Assembly: GCF_014650035.1 (NCBI RefSeq)
Contig: NZ_BMUE01000018.1
Span: 73,547-137,546, forward strand
Length of the DNA stretch: 64,000 nt
Source of the DNA: Streptomyces lucensis JCM 4490
GTDB taxonomy: Bacteria > Actinomycetota > Actinomycetes > Streptomycetales > Streptomycetaceae
Direction of reading: 5' to 3'
The notes under the pieces were generated by a model. That model was not told the DNA's origin. It searched no databases and was given only the letters and a program-made list of their open reading frames with translations. A program made the translations under genes and the position numbers. The number at the start of each line of letters is the position of its first letter. Within the stretch, counting starts at the first letter, position 1. Below are positions 44,473 through 53,187 of the stretch, one piece after another.

Positions 44473-45630
44473 TCAGCGCAGCCCGGTCGAGCGGCGCAGC
44501 GCGGCCCGCAGCAGCAGGTCGATCAGCTCGGGGTAGGAGACGCCGGTGGCCTGCCACATCTGCGGGTACATCGAGATGGGCGTGAAGCCGGGCATGGTGT
44601 TGATCTCGTTGATGACGAACTCGCCGTCCTCGGTGAGGAAGAAGTCCGCGCGCACCAGGCCCTCGCAGGAGGCCGCCTCGAACGCCTCCACCGCGAGCCG
44701 CCGCACCTCGGCGGTCTCCTCCCCGGTCAGCGGGGCCGGGACGATGCCGGGCGTGGAGTCGATGTACTTGGCCTCGAAGTCGTAGTAGGCGTGCGCGTCC
44801 GGCGGCGGGATCTCGGCCGGGACGGAGGCCCGCGGTCCGTCCTCGAACTCGAGGACGCCGCACTCGATCTCGCGGCCGCGCACGGCGGCCTCGACCAGGA
44901 TCTTCGGGTCGTGCGACTGGGCCTCGGCGATCGCCTCGTCCAGGCCGGAGAGGTCGTCGACCTTCGTGATGCCGATGGACGAGCCCGCGCGCGCGGGCTT
45001 CACGAACAGCGGCCAGCCGTGCTCGCCGGCGAAGTCGACGATCTTCTTGCGGGCCGCGGACTCGTCCAGCTCCCACTCGCGGGGCCGGATCACCACGTAC
45101 GGGCCGACCTTGAGCCCGAAGGAGGTGAACACCCGCTTCATGTACTCCTTGTCCTGGCCGACGGCCGAGGCGAGCACACCGGAGCCCACGTACGGCACAC
45201 CGGACAGCTCCAGCAGGCCCTGGAGCGTGCCGTCCTCCCCGTAGGGGCCGTGCAGCACGGGGAAGACGACGTCGACCTCGCCGAGCGCCTTGGGCACCGA
45301 GCCGGGCTCGCTGTAGACGACCTCGCGGTTGGCGGGGTCGACGGGGAGCACCACACCGCCCTCGTGCGACTCCGCGAGGTCCGCGACGCTGGGGGTGCGG
45401 CGGTCGGTGATGGCCATCCGCTCCGGCTCGTCGGCGGTCAGGGCCCAACGGCCGTCCGCGGTGATGCCGATCGGCAGGACGTCGTACTTCGTCCGGTCGA
45501 TGGCCTTGAGGACGGCGCCCGCGGTGACCACGGAGATCCCGTGCTCGGAGCTGCGCCCGCCGAACACGACGGCCACGCGCGGCTTGCGGATCGCCTGGTC
45601 AGGGCTCTGGGGGAGGTTCTCGGTGCTCAT
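44473..45630 (-). CDS. ddlA: D-alanine--D-alanine ligase
   Basis: 385 residues, ATP-grasp ligase for peptidoglycan precursor synthesis. VAVVFGGRSSEHGISV opens it, and the C-terminal Mg site is EDGEFVINEINTMPGFTPISMYP. ATG at 45630 (MSTENLPQ). An in-frame ORF extends to 45663 but lacks a ribosome binding site there. It lies in the gpsA-ddl direction, 105 bases after gpsA. Confidence 0.94.
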   Translation of the reverse strand: MSTENLPQSPDQAIRKPRVAVVFGGRSSEHGISVVTAGAVLKAIDRTKYDVLPIGITADGRWALTADEPERMAITDRRTPSVADLAESHEGGVVLPVDPANREVVYSEPGSVPKALGEVDVVFPVLHGPYGEDGTLQGLLELSGVPYVGSGVLASAVGQDKEYMKRVFTSFGLKVGPYVVIRPREWELDESAARKKIVDFAGEHGWPLFVKPARAGSSIGITKVDDLSGLDEAIAEAQSHDPKILVEAAVRGREIECGVLEFEDGPRASVPAEIPPPDAHAYYDFEAKYIDSTPGIVPAPLTGEETAEVRRLAVEAFEAASCEGLVRADFFLTEDGEFVINEINTMPGFTPISMYPQMWQATGVSYPELIDLLLRAALRRSTGLR

Positions 45631-45735
45631 ATCGCGTTGAGCGTACCTGGAGGCGGTTGCCAAGTCAGCGGCCGCTCCGGTGCCGTCGCTCAGCGTCGCA
45701 CGGACGGTCGCTCAGCGTCGCGCGGGAGGCGGCGC

Positions 45736-46746
45736 TCAGCGCCTCTCGGGCTTGGCGCTGCGCGACATCAGCTCCTTGAGGGCGACCACCGGCGGCTTGC
45801 CCTCGTGCACGATGTCCACGACCGTCCCGGTGATCGGCATCTCGACGCCGTGCCGGCGGGCCAGATCCGCCACGGACTCGCACGACTTGACGCCCTCGGC
45901 GGTCTGCCTGGTGACCGCGATGGTCTCCTGCAGGGTCATGCCCTTGCCGAGGTTGGTGCCGAAGGTGTGGTTGCGGGACAGCGGCGAGGAGCAGGTGGCG
46001 ACGAGGTCGCCGAGGCCCGCGAGTCCGGAGAAGGTCAGCGGGTCCGCGCCGAGCGCCATGCCGAGCCGGGTGGTCTCGGCGAGGCCGCGCGTGATGAGCG
46101 AGCCCTTGGCGTTGTCGCCGAGGCCCATGCCGTCGGCGATGCCGACCGCGAGGCCGATGACGTTCTTGACCGCGCCGCCGAGTTCGCAGCCCACCACGTC
46201 GGTGTTGGTGTACGGCCGGAAGTAGGGCGTGTGGCAGGCCGCCTGGAGGCGCTGTGCGACCGTCTCGTCGGTGCATGCCACGACGGCCGCGGCGGGCATC
46301 CGCGCGGCGATCTCACGGGCCAGGTTGGGCCCGGTGACGACGGCGATGCGGTCGGCGCCGACCTTGGCGACGTCGTCGATCACTTCGCTCATCCGCATGG
46401 TGGAGCCGAGTTCGACGCCCTTCATGAGGGAGACGAGCACGGTGCCGGGCGCGAGCAGCGGGACCCACTCGGCCAGGTTGGCGCGCAGGGTCTGGGAGGG
46501 GATCGCGAGGACGGTGAAGTCGGCGTCCCGCAGGGCCTCGGCGGCGTCCGCGGTGGCGCGCAGGTTCTCGGGGAGTTCGACGCCCGGCAGGTAGTCGGGG
46601 TTGGTCCGCGTGGAGTTGACCGCCTCGGCCAGCTCGGGGCGGCGGGCCCACAGGGTGACCTCGCAGCCCGCGTCGGCCAGGACCATGCCGAAGGCGGTGC
46701 CCCATGAGCCGGTGCCCATGACGGCTGCCCGGACAGGCTTGCTCAC
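45736..46746 (-). CDS. gpsA: Glycerol-3-phosphate dehydrogenase [NAD(P)+] GpsA
   Basis: 336 residues. The Rossmann motif is MGTGSWGTAFGMVLADAG, the active-site Lys is in GGAVKNVIGLAVG, and GLAGLGDLVATCSSP is the family signature. It makes glycerol-3-phosphate for phospholipids, next to plsC. GTG at 46746 overlaps the plsC stop (GTGA). Confidence 0.96.
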   Translation of the reverse strand: MSKPVRAAVMGTGSWGTAFGMVLADAGCEVTLWARRPELAEAVNSTRTNPDYLPGVELPENLRATADAAEALRDADFTVLAIPSQTLRANLAEWVPLLAPGTVLVSLMKGVELGSTMRMSEVIDDVAKVGADRIAVVTGPNLAREIAARMPAAAVVACTDETVAQRLQAACHTPYFRPYTNTDVVGCELGGAVKNVIGLAVGIADGMGLGDNAKGSLITRGLAETTRLGMALGADPLTFSGLAGLGDLVATCSSPLSRNHTFGTNLGKGMTLQETIAVTRQTAEGVKSCESVADLARRHGVEMPITGTVVDIVHEGKPPVVALKELMSRSAKPERR

Positions 46747-47534
46747 GTGCCGCTCTCCTGTTCCTTGCCGGCCGGCGCCTGGGTGCGTTCCCGGCCGGAC
46801 TGCGCCTGGGTGCGCCGCCGCTGCTCGATCCGCTCCCGGCGCGGGTCGTAGGGCTTCTCGGGCGCCTTCTCGCCCCGGATGTCCTCCAGCAGGCGGGTGA
46901 TGGCCGCCATGATGACCTCGGTCGTCTCCTTGAGCAGCTCCGGGGTCATCTCCCGGTCGTAGAAGCGCGACAGGTCCACCGGCGGCCCCGCGAGCACCCG
47001 GTGGGTCTTGCGCGGCAGGAGGTTCGGCTTCTTCGCGTACGGCGGCAGCAGTTCGTTGGCGCCCCACTGGGCGACCGGGACGACCGGGCACTTGGTCTGC
47101 AGGGCCACGCGGGCGGCGCCGGTCTTGCCGGTCATGGGCCAGCCGTCCGGGTCGCGGGTGAGGGTGCCCTCGGGGTAGAAGGCGACGCACTCGCCGCGCT
47201 CCACGGCGTCGATCGCGGCGCGGAAGGCGCTGAGCGCGTCGGTGCTCTCGCGGTAGACGGGGATCTGCCCGGTGCCGCGCATCGCGGCACCGACGAAACC
47301 CTTCTTGAAAAGTCCGCTCTTCGCGAGGAATCGCGGAACCCGTCCGGTGTTGTACTGATAGTGCGCGTACGCGAAGGGGTCCACGTGTGAATTGTGGTTC
47401 ACCACGGTGATAAATCCGCCCTCGGCCGGAATGTGCTCCATTCCACGCCAGTCCCGCTTGATCAGAACCACCAGCGGCGGTTTGCAGATCACCGCGGCGA
47501 AGCGGTACCAGAAGCCGATTCTGCGGCGGGGCAC
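46743..47534 (-). CDS. plsC: 1-acylglycerol-3-phosphate O-acyltransferase (PlsC family)
   Basis: 263 residues. The acyltransferase HX4D motif is NHNSHVDPF, and the acceptor motif is FYPEGTLT. The C-terminal end is basic and low-complexity (RRERIEQRRRTQAQSGRERTQ). GTG at 47534 follows AGGAAGG. Cotranscribed and coupled with gpsA. Codons between about 47280 and 47420 use more A/T than neighbours. Confidence 0.9.
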   Translation of the reverse strand: MPRRRIGFWYRFAAVICKPPLVVLIKRDWRGMEHIPAEGGFITVVNHNSHVDPFAYAHYQYNTGRVPRFLAKSGLFKKGFVGAAMRGTGQIPVYRESTDALSAFRAAIDAVERGECVAFYPEGTLTRDPDGWPMTGKTGAARVALQTKCPVVPVAQWGANELLPPYAKKPNLLPRKTHRVLAGPPVDLSRFYDREMTPELLKETTEVIMAAITRLLEDIRGEKAPEKPYDPRRERIEQRRRTQAQSGRERTQAPAGKEQESGT

Positions 47535-47687
47535 GGGAACACCTTCCTCTAGGGCTGCCACCCCGGCGGGGGCCGCACAAGTGTGGACCCGGGCCGCCGG
47601 TCTGTCGAGAACACCGTACGCCCCGACACCCGTGGCGCCGGATACGCCGGGTGACAATGGGCGCGACGAGAGAGGGGCGGTACGCCG

Positions 47688-48326
47688 GTGCAGTGGACCT
47701 TGGTCATCCCCCTGAAGCCCCTGACGCGGGCCAAGAGCAGGCTCGCGGACACCGCGGCGGACGGGGTGCGCCCGGGACTGGCGCTCGCCTTCGCCCAGGA
47801 CACGGTGGCCGCGGCGCTGGCCTGCGCGGCGGTGGCGGATGTGGCGGTAGTCACGGACGACCGGCTGGCCGCCCGCGAGCTGGGGGCGCTGGGCGCGCGG
47901 ATCGTCCCGGACACCCCGGCGGACGGCCTGAACGCCGCTCTGGCGCACGGCGCGGGCGTCGTACGGCGGCTGAGGCCCCGCGTGCCGGTCGCGGCCCTGA
48001 ACGCGGATCTGCCGGCGTTGCGCCCGGGAGAACTGGAGCGGGTGCTGGTGGCGGCGGGGGAATTCCCGCGGGCGTTTCTCGCGGATGCGGTGGGGGTCGG
48101 CACGACGATGCTGGCCGTTGCGGGGGAAGGGGAACTGCGGCCGGCGTTCGGTGTCGGATCCCGTTCCCGGCACCGGGCGTCGGGGGCGGCGGAACTCGGG
48201 CTCGCGGGGGTCGATTCGGTGCGGCAGGACGTGGACACGGGGGAGGATCTGCGGGCGGCGCTGGCGCTCGGGGTGGGGTCGTACACGGCGGCGGTGTCGG
48301 CGGGCCTGCTGATCCCGGAGCCGTGA
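47688..48326 (+). CDS. cofC: 2-phospho-L-lactate guanylyltransferase (CofC/FbiD)
   Basis: 212 residues. VIPLKPLTRAKSRLAD, the GTP-binding start, then ALNADLPALRPGELERVL, match the CofC family of cofactor F420 synthesis (phosphoenolpyruvate-type in actinobacteria). GTG at 47688. Divergent from plsC. Other F420 genes are elsewhere. Confidence 0.9.
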   Translation: MQWTLVIPLKPLTRAKSRLADTAADGVRPGLALAFAQDTVAAALACAAVADVAVVTDDRLAARELGALGARIVPDTPADGLNAALAHGAGVVRRLRPRVPVAALNADLPALRPGELERVLVAAGEFPRAFLADAVGVGTTMLAVAGEGELRPAFGVGSRSRHRASGAAELGLAGVDSVRQDVDTGEDLRAALALGVGSYTAAVSAGLLIPEP

Positions 48327-48409
48327 ACCACTCCTCCCGCTCCCGCGAGGGTGGCGCTGCGCCCACCCGTGCCGCCCCAGCGGCACGACTGCCCGCAGCT
48401 ACGCGCCGA

Positions 48410-48448
48410 CCAGGGGCGCGGGGAACCGCGCGACCGGCCACCACGCAC
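48410..48448 (+). repeat. Dispersed intergenic repeat related to the smc hinge insert
   Basis: 39 bases beginning CCAGGGGCGCGGGGAACCGC. Compared with the smc copies it differs at three positions (36 of 39 identical). It lies in the 187-base non-coding gap between cofC and the cold-shock-like gene. This GGGGCGCGGGGAAC type of sequence is, from memory, a common intergenic repeat in Streptomyces. Confidence 0.85.
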
Positions 48449-48513
48449 CCGCACCCGGCAGCGGGCCGACGCCGAGGAGCCGCAGGCATCCGGCGGGAGT
48501 TAGGGTGGCTGGC

Positions 48514-48717
48514 ATGCAGGCCACCGCGTACACCTACGACGCCGAAACCCGTAGCGGGCAGGTGCTGCTCGACGACGGGACTCCCGTCCCCTTCGGCACC
48601 GCCGCGTTCGACGCGGGCGGCCTCCGGCTGCTGCGCCCGGGCCAGCGCGTGCGCATCGAGACCGAGGGCGCCGGGGACGGCCTGCGGATCACGCTCGTGA
48701 CCCTGCAGACGCTGTAA
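48514..48717 (+). CDS. Small cold-shock-domain-like protein
   Basis: 67 residues, MQATAYTYDAETRSGQVLLDDGTPVPF then RLLRPGQRVRIET. The pattern of a surface-exposed beta barrel resembles the cold-shock fold (G-x-V-x-x-DDG-V-x-F and an LRPGQRV strand), but the RNP1/RNP2 aromatic motifs are absent, so nucleic-acid binding is uncertain. ATG at 48514 after TTAGGGTGG. It lies just before hupS, convergent with it. Confidence 0.7.
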   Translation: MQATAYTYDAETRSGQVLLDDGTPVPFGTAAFDAGGLRLLRPGQRVRIETEGAGDGLRITLVTLQTL

Positions 48718-48797
48718 CTCACCGTAACTCTCCTCGTACACGCCGCGGGCCGGGCTCCCCGAGGAGTCCGGCCCGGCGCGTGAGTACCCAGGGGACC

Positions 48798-49454
48798 TTA
48801 CGACGTCGCCTTGCGGGCGGTGGCCTTCTTCGCGGTGGTCTTGCGGGCCGTCGACTTCTTCGCCGGGGCCTTCTTGGCGGTGACCTTCTTCGCCGGGGCC
48901 TTCTTCGCCGTGGTCTTCTTGGCGGCGGTCTTCGTCGCGGTGGCCTTTGCGGTCGCCGTCGTCTTCTTGGCGGGCGCCTTCTTCGCCGTCGTCTTCTTGG
49001 CCGCGGCGGCCGTGGTCTTCTTCGCCGTCGTCTTCTTCGCCGTGGCCTTCTTCGCCGCACCCGCCGTCTTCTTGGCGGCGGCCTTCTTGCCGGCGGCCTT
49101 GGCGATGGTGGGCGGCGGGCCGGACAGGCTGCCCTTGGGCGCCTTCTTGACCGACACCTCGCCTCCGCGCGGGAGCTTCTTCGAACCGCTCACCAGGTCC
49201 TTGAAGCCCTGGCCGGCGCGGAAGCGCGGCACGGAGGTCTTCTTGACCCGAACCCGCTCGCCCGTCTGGGGGTTACGGGCGTAGCGGGCGGGGCGGTCCA
49301 CCTTCTCGAAGGACCCGAAGCCGGTGACCGAGACCCGCTCGCCCGCGACGACCGCGCGGACGATGGCGTCCAGGACATGATCGACAGCGTCGGCGGCCTG
49401 CTGGCGGCCCCCAACCTTGTCGGCAATCGCTTCTACGAGCTGCGCCTTGTTCAC
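48798..49454 (-). CDS. hupS: HU-family nucleoid protein HupS with lysine-rich tail
   Basis: 218 residues. Residues 1-92 are a complete HU domain (MNKAQLVEAIADKVGGRQQA, then GFGSFEKVDRPARYARNPQTG). A linker (about 95-120) leads to a tail of about 100 residues made almost entirely of Lys, Ala and Thr (KKTTAKKTTA, KKAPAKK, KKSTARK repeats) resembling histone H1. S. coelicolor HupS is similarly built and acts in spore nucleoid compaction. GTG at 49454. Confidence 0.95.
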   Translation of the reverse strand: MNKAQLVEAIADKVGGRQQAADAVDHVLDAIVRAVVAGERVSVTGFGSFEKVDRPARYARNPQTGERVRVKKTSVPRFRAGQGFKDLVSGSKKLPRGGEVSVKKAPKGSLSGPPPTIAKAAGKKAAAKKTAGAAKKATAKKTTAKKTTAAAAKKTTAKKAPAKKTTATAKATATKTAAKKTTAKKAPAKKVTAKKAPAKKSTARKTTAKKATARKATS

Positions 49455-49505
49455 GTCTTCCCCTTCGGAGACATCGCCAGAACGAAAGTGTTCAAGCTTT
49501 TTCGC

Positions 49506-49534
49506 ACGTTAGGCAGATATATACCGCAAATCAA
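49506..49534 (-). promoter_or_regulatory. Predicted hupS promoter
   Basis: On the hupS strand TTGATT (49534-49529) and TAACGT (49511-49506) are 17 bases apart, in an AT-rich patch (TATATA in the spacer) unusual for this genome. It lies 52 bases before the start codon. Confidence 0.65.
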
Positions 49535-49590
49535 ACACGAAACGGGCTTATCACCCTTGTGCCGCAGCGGTTTCGGCTGCCTCGGACCGT

Positions 49591-49821
49591 TCAGCGGTCC
49601 TCGTCGGGGATGCGCCCCTCGTCGAGGTCCGCGACGAACCGCTCGAGCCGCCTTGCCGCACCGGCGAGATCGTGCTTGGCCGCGGCCGTAATGACCAGCA
49701 GCTTCCGGGTCAGCGCCATCCGTACGCCCTCCGGGACTTGCAGTGCGCGCACCCTCGAGTGCGCTTCCTTGAGTTGGTTCGCGACCGCCGTATAGAGCTG
49801 GAGTTGGCCGTCGTGTTCCAT
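49591..49821 (-). CDS. Small conserved helical protein, function unknown
   Basis: 76 residues, MEHDGQLQLYTAVANQLKEA, then VRALQVPEGVRMALTRKLLVITAAAKHDLAGAARRLERFVADL. Helical, with no signal sequence or motif. ATG at 49821 is preceded by CACAATCTGTGC without a Shine-Dalgarno, so the transcript may be leaderless. Located between hupS and leuD. Confidence 0.72.
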   Translation of the reverse strand: MEHDGQLQLYTAVANQLKEAHSRVRALQVPEGVRMALTRKLLVITAAAKHDLAGAARRLERFVADLDEGRIPDEDR

Positions 49822-50004
49822 GCACAGATTGTGCCATCTGGGGCGAGTTGTCGCCTGCGCAGGGTGTAACTGCCGCCTCAAATGGCCTTCCAGGCACTTG
49901 CGGAGAACGCGAACACAGCACTCACGTACCCGGTCAACGGCCTCTGTAACGTGGGAAGTTGGCCTGACCACGGCTGATGCGCGGGGCCATTCGGGTGCAG
50001 ACAC

Positions 50005-50041
50005 GCCCGTACCCCCGATCGTGGTGATCGGGGGTACGGGC
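50005..50041 (-). terminator. Strong terminator after leuCD
   Basis: GCCCGTACCCCCGATC (50005-50020) pairs perfectly with GATCGGGGGTACGGGC (50026-50041), 16 bp with loop GTGGT, 45 bases past the leuD stop. Confidence 0.85.
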
Positions 50042-50085
50042 GGGGTGTTGGGGTGGCCGAAACCAGACCGCTCGGGGCGGGTGGA

Positions 50086-50679
50086 TCAGGCCTGCAGCGT
50101 CCGGGGCTTGTAGCCGGGCCGGCCGGCCTCGTAGGCGGCGATGTCGGGCTCGTTCCGGAGCGTGATGGAGATGTCGTCCAGGCCGTTCAGCAGCCGCCAG
50201 CGGGAGTTCTCGTCCAGCTCGAAGGAGGCGACGATGCCCTGCGCACGCACCTCACGCGCCTCAAGGTCCACAGTGACCTCAGCAGTGGGGTCCTGTTCCG
50301 TCAGCTCCCACAGCGCGTCCACGACCTTCTGGTCCAGGACCACCGTGAGCAGGCCGTTCTTCAGCGAGTTGCCCCGGAAGATGTCCGCGAAGCGGGAGGA
50401 GATCACGGCCTTGAAGCCGTAGTTCTGCAGCGCCCAGACGGCGTGCTCGCGGGAGGAGCCGGTACCGAAGTCGGGGCCCGCGACCAGGACCGTGGCGCCC
50501 GTGCGCTCGGGGCGGTTGAGGACGAACTCGGGGTCCTTGCGCCAGGCCTCGAAGAGCCCGTCCTCGAACCCGTCCCGGGTCACCTTCTTGAGCCAGTGGG
50601 CGGGGATGATCTGGTCGGTGTCGACGTTGCTGCGGCGCAGCGGGACGGCCCGGCCGGTGTGGGTGGTGAAGGCTTCCAT
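50086..50679 (-). CDS. leuD: 3-isopropylmalate dehydratase small subunit LeuD
   Basis: 197 residues, the swivelling domain of isopropylmalate isomerase. RSNVDTDQIIPAHWLK at the N-terminus and DFGTGSSREHAVWAL are characteristic. ATG at 50679, five bases after the leuC stop. Confidence 0.96.
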   Translation of the reverse strand: MEAFTTHTGRAVPLRRSNVDTDQIIPAHWLKKVTRDGFEDGLFEAWRKDPEFVLNRPERTGATVLVAGPDFGTGSSREHAVWALQNYGFKAVISSRFADIFRGNSLKNGLLTVVLDQKVVDALWELTEQDPTAEVTVDLEAREVRAQGIVASFELDENSRWRLLNGLDDISITLRNEPDIAAYEAGRPGYKPRTLQA

Positions 50680-50684
50680 GATTC

Positions 50685-52109
50685 TCAGACTCCAGCGGGC
50701 GTGCGGTCGTCGGTCAGGTCGGCGGGGGACGCGAGGTGGCCCAGGACCGCCGTGGCGGCCGCGACCTGCGGCGACACCAGGTGCGTACGACCGCCCTTGC
50801 CCTGCCGGCCCTCGAAGTTGCGGTTGGAGGTGGACGCGGAGCGCTCGCCAGGGGCCAGCTGGTCGGGGTTCATGCCGAGGCACATCGAGCAGCCCGCGTG
50901 CCGCCATTCGGCGCCGGCCTCCTTGAAGACCACGTCAAGGCCCTCGGAGACGGCCTGCAGGCCCACGCGCGCGGAGCCCGGGACGACCAGCATGCGTACG
51001 CCGTCGGCGACTTTGCGGCCCCGCAGCAGATCCGCGGCGGCACGCAGGTCCTCGATGCGGCCGTTGGTGCACGAGCCTACGAAGACGGTGTCCACGTTGA
51101 TGGAGCGCAGCGGCTGGCCGGCCTCCAACCCCATGTACTCCAGGGCCTTTTCGGCGGCGAGGCGCTCCGAAGCGTCTTCGTACGAAGCCGGGTCGGGGAC
51201 GGACGCCGAAAGCGGGGCGCCCTGGCCGGGGTTGGTGCCCCAGGTGACGAACGGCGACAGCTCGCCGGCCTTGATGACGACCTCGGCGTCGAAGACCGCG
51301 TCCTCGTCGGTGCGCAGGGTCTTCCAGTACTCGACGGCCGCGTCCCAGTCGGCGCCCTCGGGCGCGTGGGGACGGCCCTTGAGGTACTCGAACGTGGTCT
51401 CGTCGGGGGCGATCATGCCCGCGCGGGCGCCGGCCTCGATCGACATGTTGCAGATGGTCATCCGGGCCTCCATCGAGAGCTTCTCGATGGCGGAGCCGCG
51501 GTACTCCAGGATGTAGCCCTGGCCGCCGCCGGTACCGATCCGGGCGATGATCGCCAGGATCAGGTCCTTGGCGGTGACGCCCTCGGGCAGCTCGCCGTCG
51601 ACCGTGATGGCCATGGTCTTCGGGCGGGCCAGCGGCAGCGTCTGGGTGGCCAGCACGTGCTCGACCTGCGAGGTGCCGATGCCGAAGGCCAGCGCGCCGA
51701 AGGCGCCGTGCGTGGAGGTGTGCGAGTCACCGCAGACGACGGTCGTGCCGGGCTGGGTCAGACCGAGCTGCGGGCCGACGACGTGCACGACGCCCTGCTC
51801 GACGTCGCCCAGCGGGTGCAGGCGCACCCCGAACTCGGCGCAGTTCTTGCGCAGCGTCTCCAGCTGGGCACGCGAGACCGGGTCGGCGATGGGCTTGTCG
51901 ATGTCGAGGGTGGGGGTGTTGTGGTCCTCGGTCGCGATGGTGAGGTCGAGACGGCGCACCTGGCGGCCGTTCTTGCGCAGACCGTCGAAGGCCTGCGGGC
52001 TGGTCACCTCGTGCAGCAGGTGCAGATCGATGTAGAGGAGGTCGGGCTCGCCCTCGGCGCGCCGGACGACGTGGTCGTCCCAGACCTTCTCCGCGAGTGT
52101 CCTACCCAT
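50685..52109 (-). CDS. leuC: 3-isopropylmalate dehydratase large subunit LeuC
   Basis: 474 residues, the 4Fe-4S catalytic subunit for leucine synthesis. Cluster ligands are VGSCTNGR and CSMCLGMNPD. The substrate loops VCGDSHTSTHGAFGA and GIGTSQVEHVLATQT are present. ATG at 52109 with GGAGGGAAAGCG upstream. Divergent from ndgR, which is known to control leuCD in Streptomyces. Confidence 0.97.
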   Translation of the reverse strand: MGRTLAEKVWDDHVVRRAEGEPDLLYIDLHLLHEVTSPQAFDGLRKNGRQVRRLDLTIATEDHNTPTLDIDKPIADPVSRAQLETLRKNCAEFGVRLHPLGDVEQGVVHVVGPQLGLTQPGTTVVCGDSHTSTHGAFGALAFGIGTSQVEHVLATQTLPLARPKTMAITVDGELPEGVTAKDLILAIIARIGTGGGQGYILEYRGSAIEKLSMEARMTICNMSIEAGARAGMIAPDETTFEYLKGRPHAPEGADWDAAVEYWKTLRTDEDAVFDAEVVIKAGELSPFVTWGTNPGQGAPLSASVPDPASYEDASERLAAEKALEYMGLEAGQPLRSINVDTVFVGSCTNGRIEDLRAAADLLRGRKVADGVRMLVVPGSARVGLQAVSEGLDVVFKEAGAEWRHAGCSMCLGMNPDQLAPGERSASTSNRNFEGRQGKGGRTHLVSPQVAAATAVLGHLASPADLTDDRTPAGV

Positions 52110-52271
52110 CGCTTTCCCTCCGACCGGCAGACGTGCACCGGCCCAACTAGAGATCCTGAGGAAGCGGCCCCGCACCCTGACGTCGTGGTTCCGGGCGTCC
52201 ACCGCCAGGCCCGTTGGTCTGCGGGCCGCTGTCTGATTCCAGGGTGGCGCGTTCCACGGAAAATTGAACTT

Positions 52272-52292
52272 GCGTTTCACAGAGTGAGACGC
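52272..52292. promoter_or_regulatory. NdgR operator candidate in the leuC-ndgR divergent promoter
   Basis: GCGTTTCAC-AGA-GTGAGACGC is a 21-base inverted repeat (8 of 9 positions match), 13 bases upstream of the ndgR start. It overlaps a possible ndgR -35 (TTGCGT at 52270-52275) so it fits autoregulation as well as leuCD control. Confidence 0.6.
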
Positions 52293-52304
52293 GAGTATCG
52301 TTGC

Positions 52305-53021
52305 ATGGACAACAGTAGCGGCGTCGGCGTTCTGGACAAGGCGGCCCTCGTCCTGAGCGCTCTGGAGTCCGGTCCGGCCACCCTCGCGGGTCTGGTCGGC
52401 GCCACCGGACTGGCACGACCCACGGCCCACCGCCTGGCCGTGGCTCTGGAACACCACCGCATGGTGGCACGCGACATGCAGGGCCGGTTCATCCTCGGAC
52501 CGCGCCTCGCGGAACTCGCGGCGGCGGCCGGCGAGGACCGCCTGCTCGCCACGGCGGGCCCCGTGCTCACCCACCTCCGCGACATCACGGGCGAGAGCGC
52601 GCAGCTCTACCGCCGCCAGGGCGACATGCGGATCTGCGTGGCCGCGGCGGAGCGGCTGTCCGGCCTGCGGGACACCGTGCCGGTCGGCTCCACGCTGACG
52701 ATGAAGGCCGGCTCCTCCGCCCAGATCCTGCTCGCCTGGGAGGAGCCCGAGCGGCTGCACCGCGGCCTGCAGGGCGCCCGCTTCACGGCGACGGCCCTGT
52801 CGGGCGTACGGCGCCGCGGCTGGGCCCAGTCCATCGGTGAGCGCGAGCCGGGCGTCGCGTCCGTCTCGGCGCCCGTGCGCGGCCCCTCCAACCGCGTGGT
52901 GGCCGCCGTGTCCGTCTCCGGCCCCATCGAGCGCCTGACGCGTCACCCCGGCCGCATGCACGCCCAGGCGGTCATCGACTCCGCCGCCCGGCTGTCCGAG
53001 GCCCTGCGCCGCTCGGGCTGA
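52305..53021 (+). CDS. ndgR: IclR-family regulator NdgR
   Basis: 238 residues. HTH region VLSALESGPATLAGLVGATG, LARPTAHRLAVALEHHRMV. The C-terminal effector domain follows (LRDITGESAQLYRRQGDMRICVA, then VRGPSNRVVAAVSVSGPIERL). S. coelicolor NdgR (238 aa, same position) regulates leucine and other amino-acid genes and affects antibiotic production. Divergent from leuCD. Confidence 0.95.
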   Translation: MDNSSGVGVLDKAALVLSALESGPATLAGLVGATGLARPTAHRLAVALEHHRMVARDMQGRFILGPRLAELAAAAGEDRLLATAGPVLTHLRDITGESAQLYRRQGDMRICVAAAERLSGLRDTVPVGSTLTMKAGSSAQILLAWEEPERLHRGLQGARFTATALSGVRRRGWAQSIGEREPGVASVSAPVRGPSNRVVAAVSVSGPIERLTRHPGRMHAQAVIDSAARLSEALRRSG

Positions 53022-53045
53022 ACCGCCACAGCACTCCGGAACACC

Positions 53046-53083
53046 GAGGAGGGCCCGCCTCAACGCCGCGGCAGGCCCTCCTC
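53046..53083 (+). terminator. Terminator after ndgR
   Basis: GAGGAGGGCC (53046-53055) pairs with GGCCCTCCTC (53074-53083) over an 18-base loop. Confidence 0.65.
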
Positions 53084-53187
53084 GCCCTCTCTCCCCGTCC
53101 TCCCTGTCCCCCGTTCTCCCCGGCTCCGGGCCCCGCCCGACCGGTCTCCCCCGCCGGCTGCTCCACCCCGCCGGCCGTTCTCCGCCG

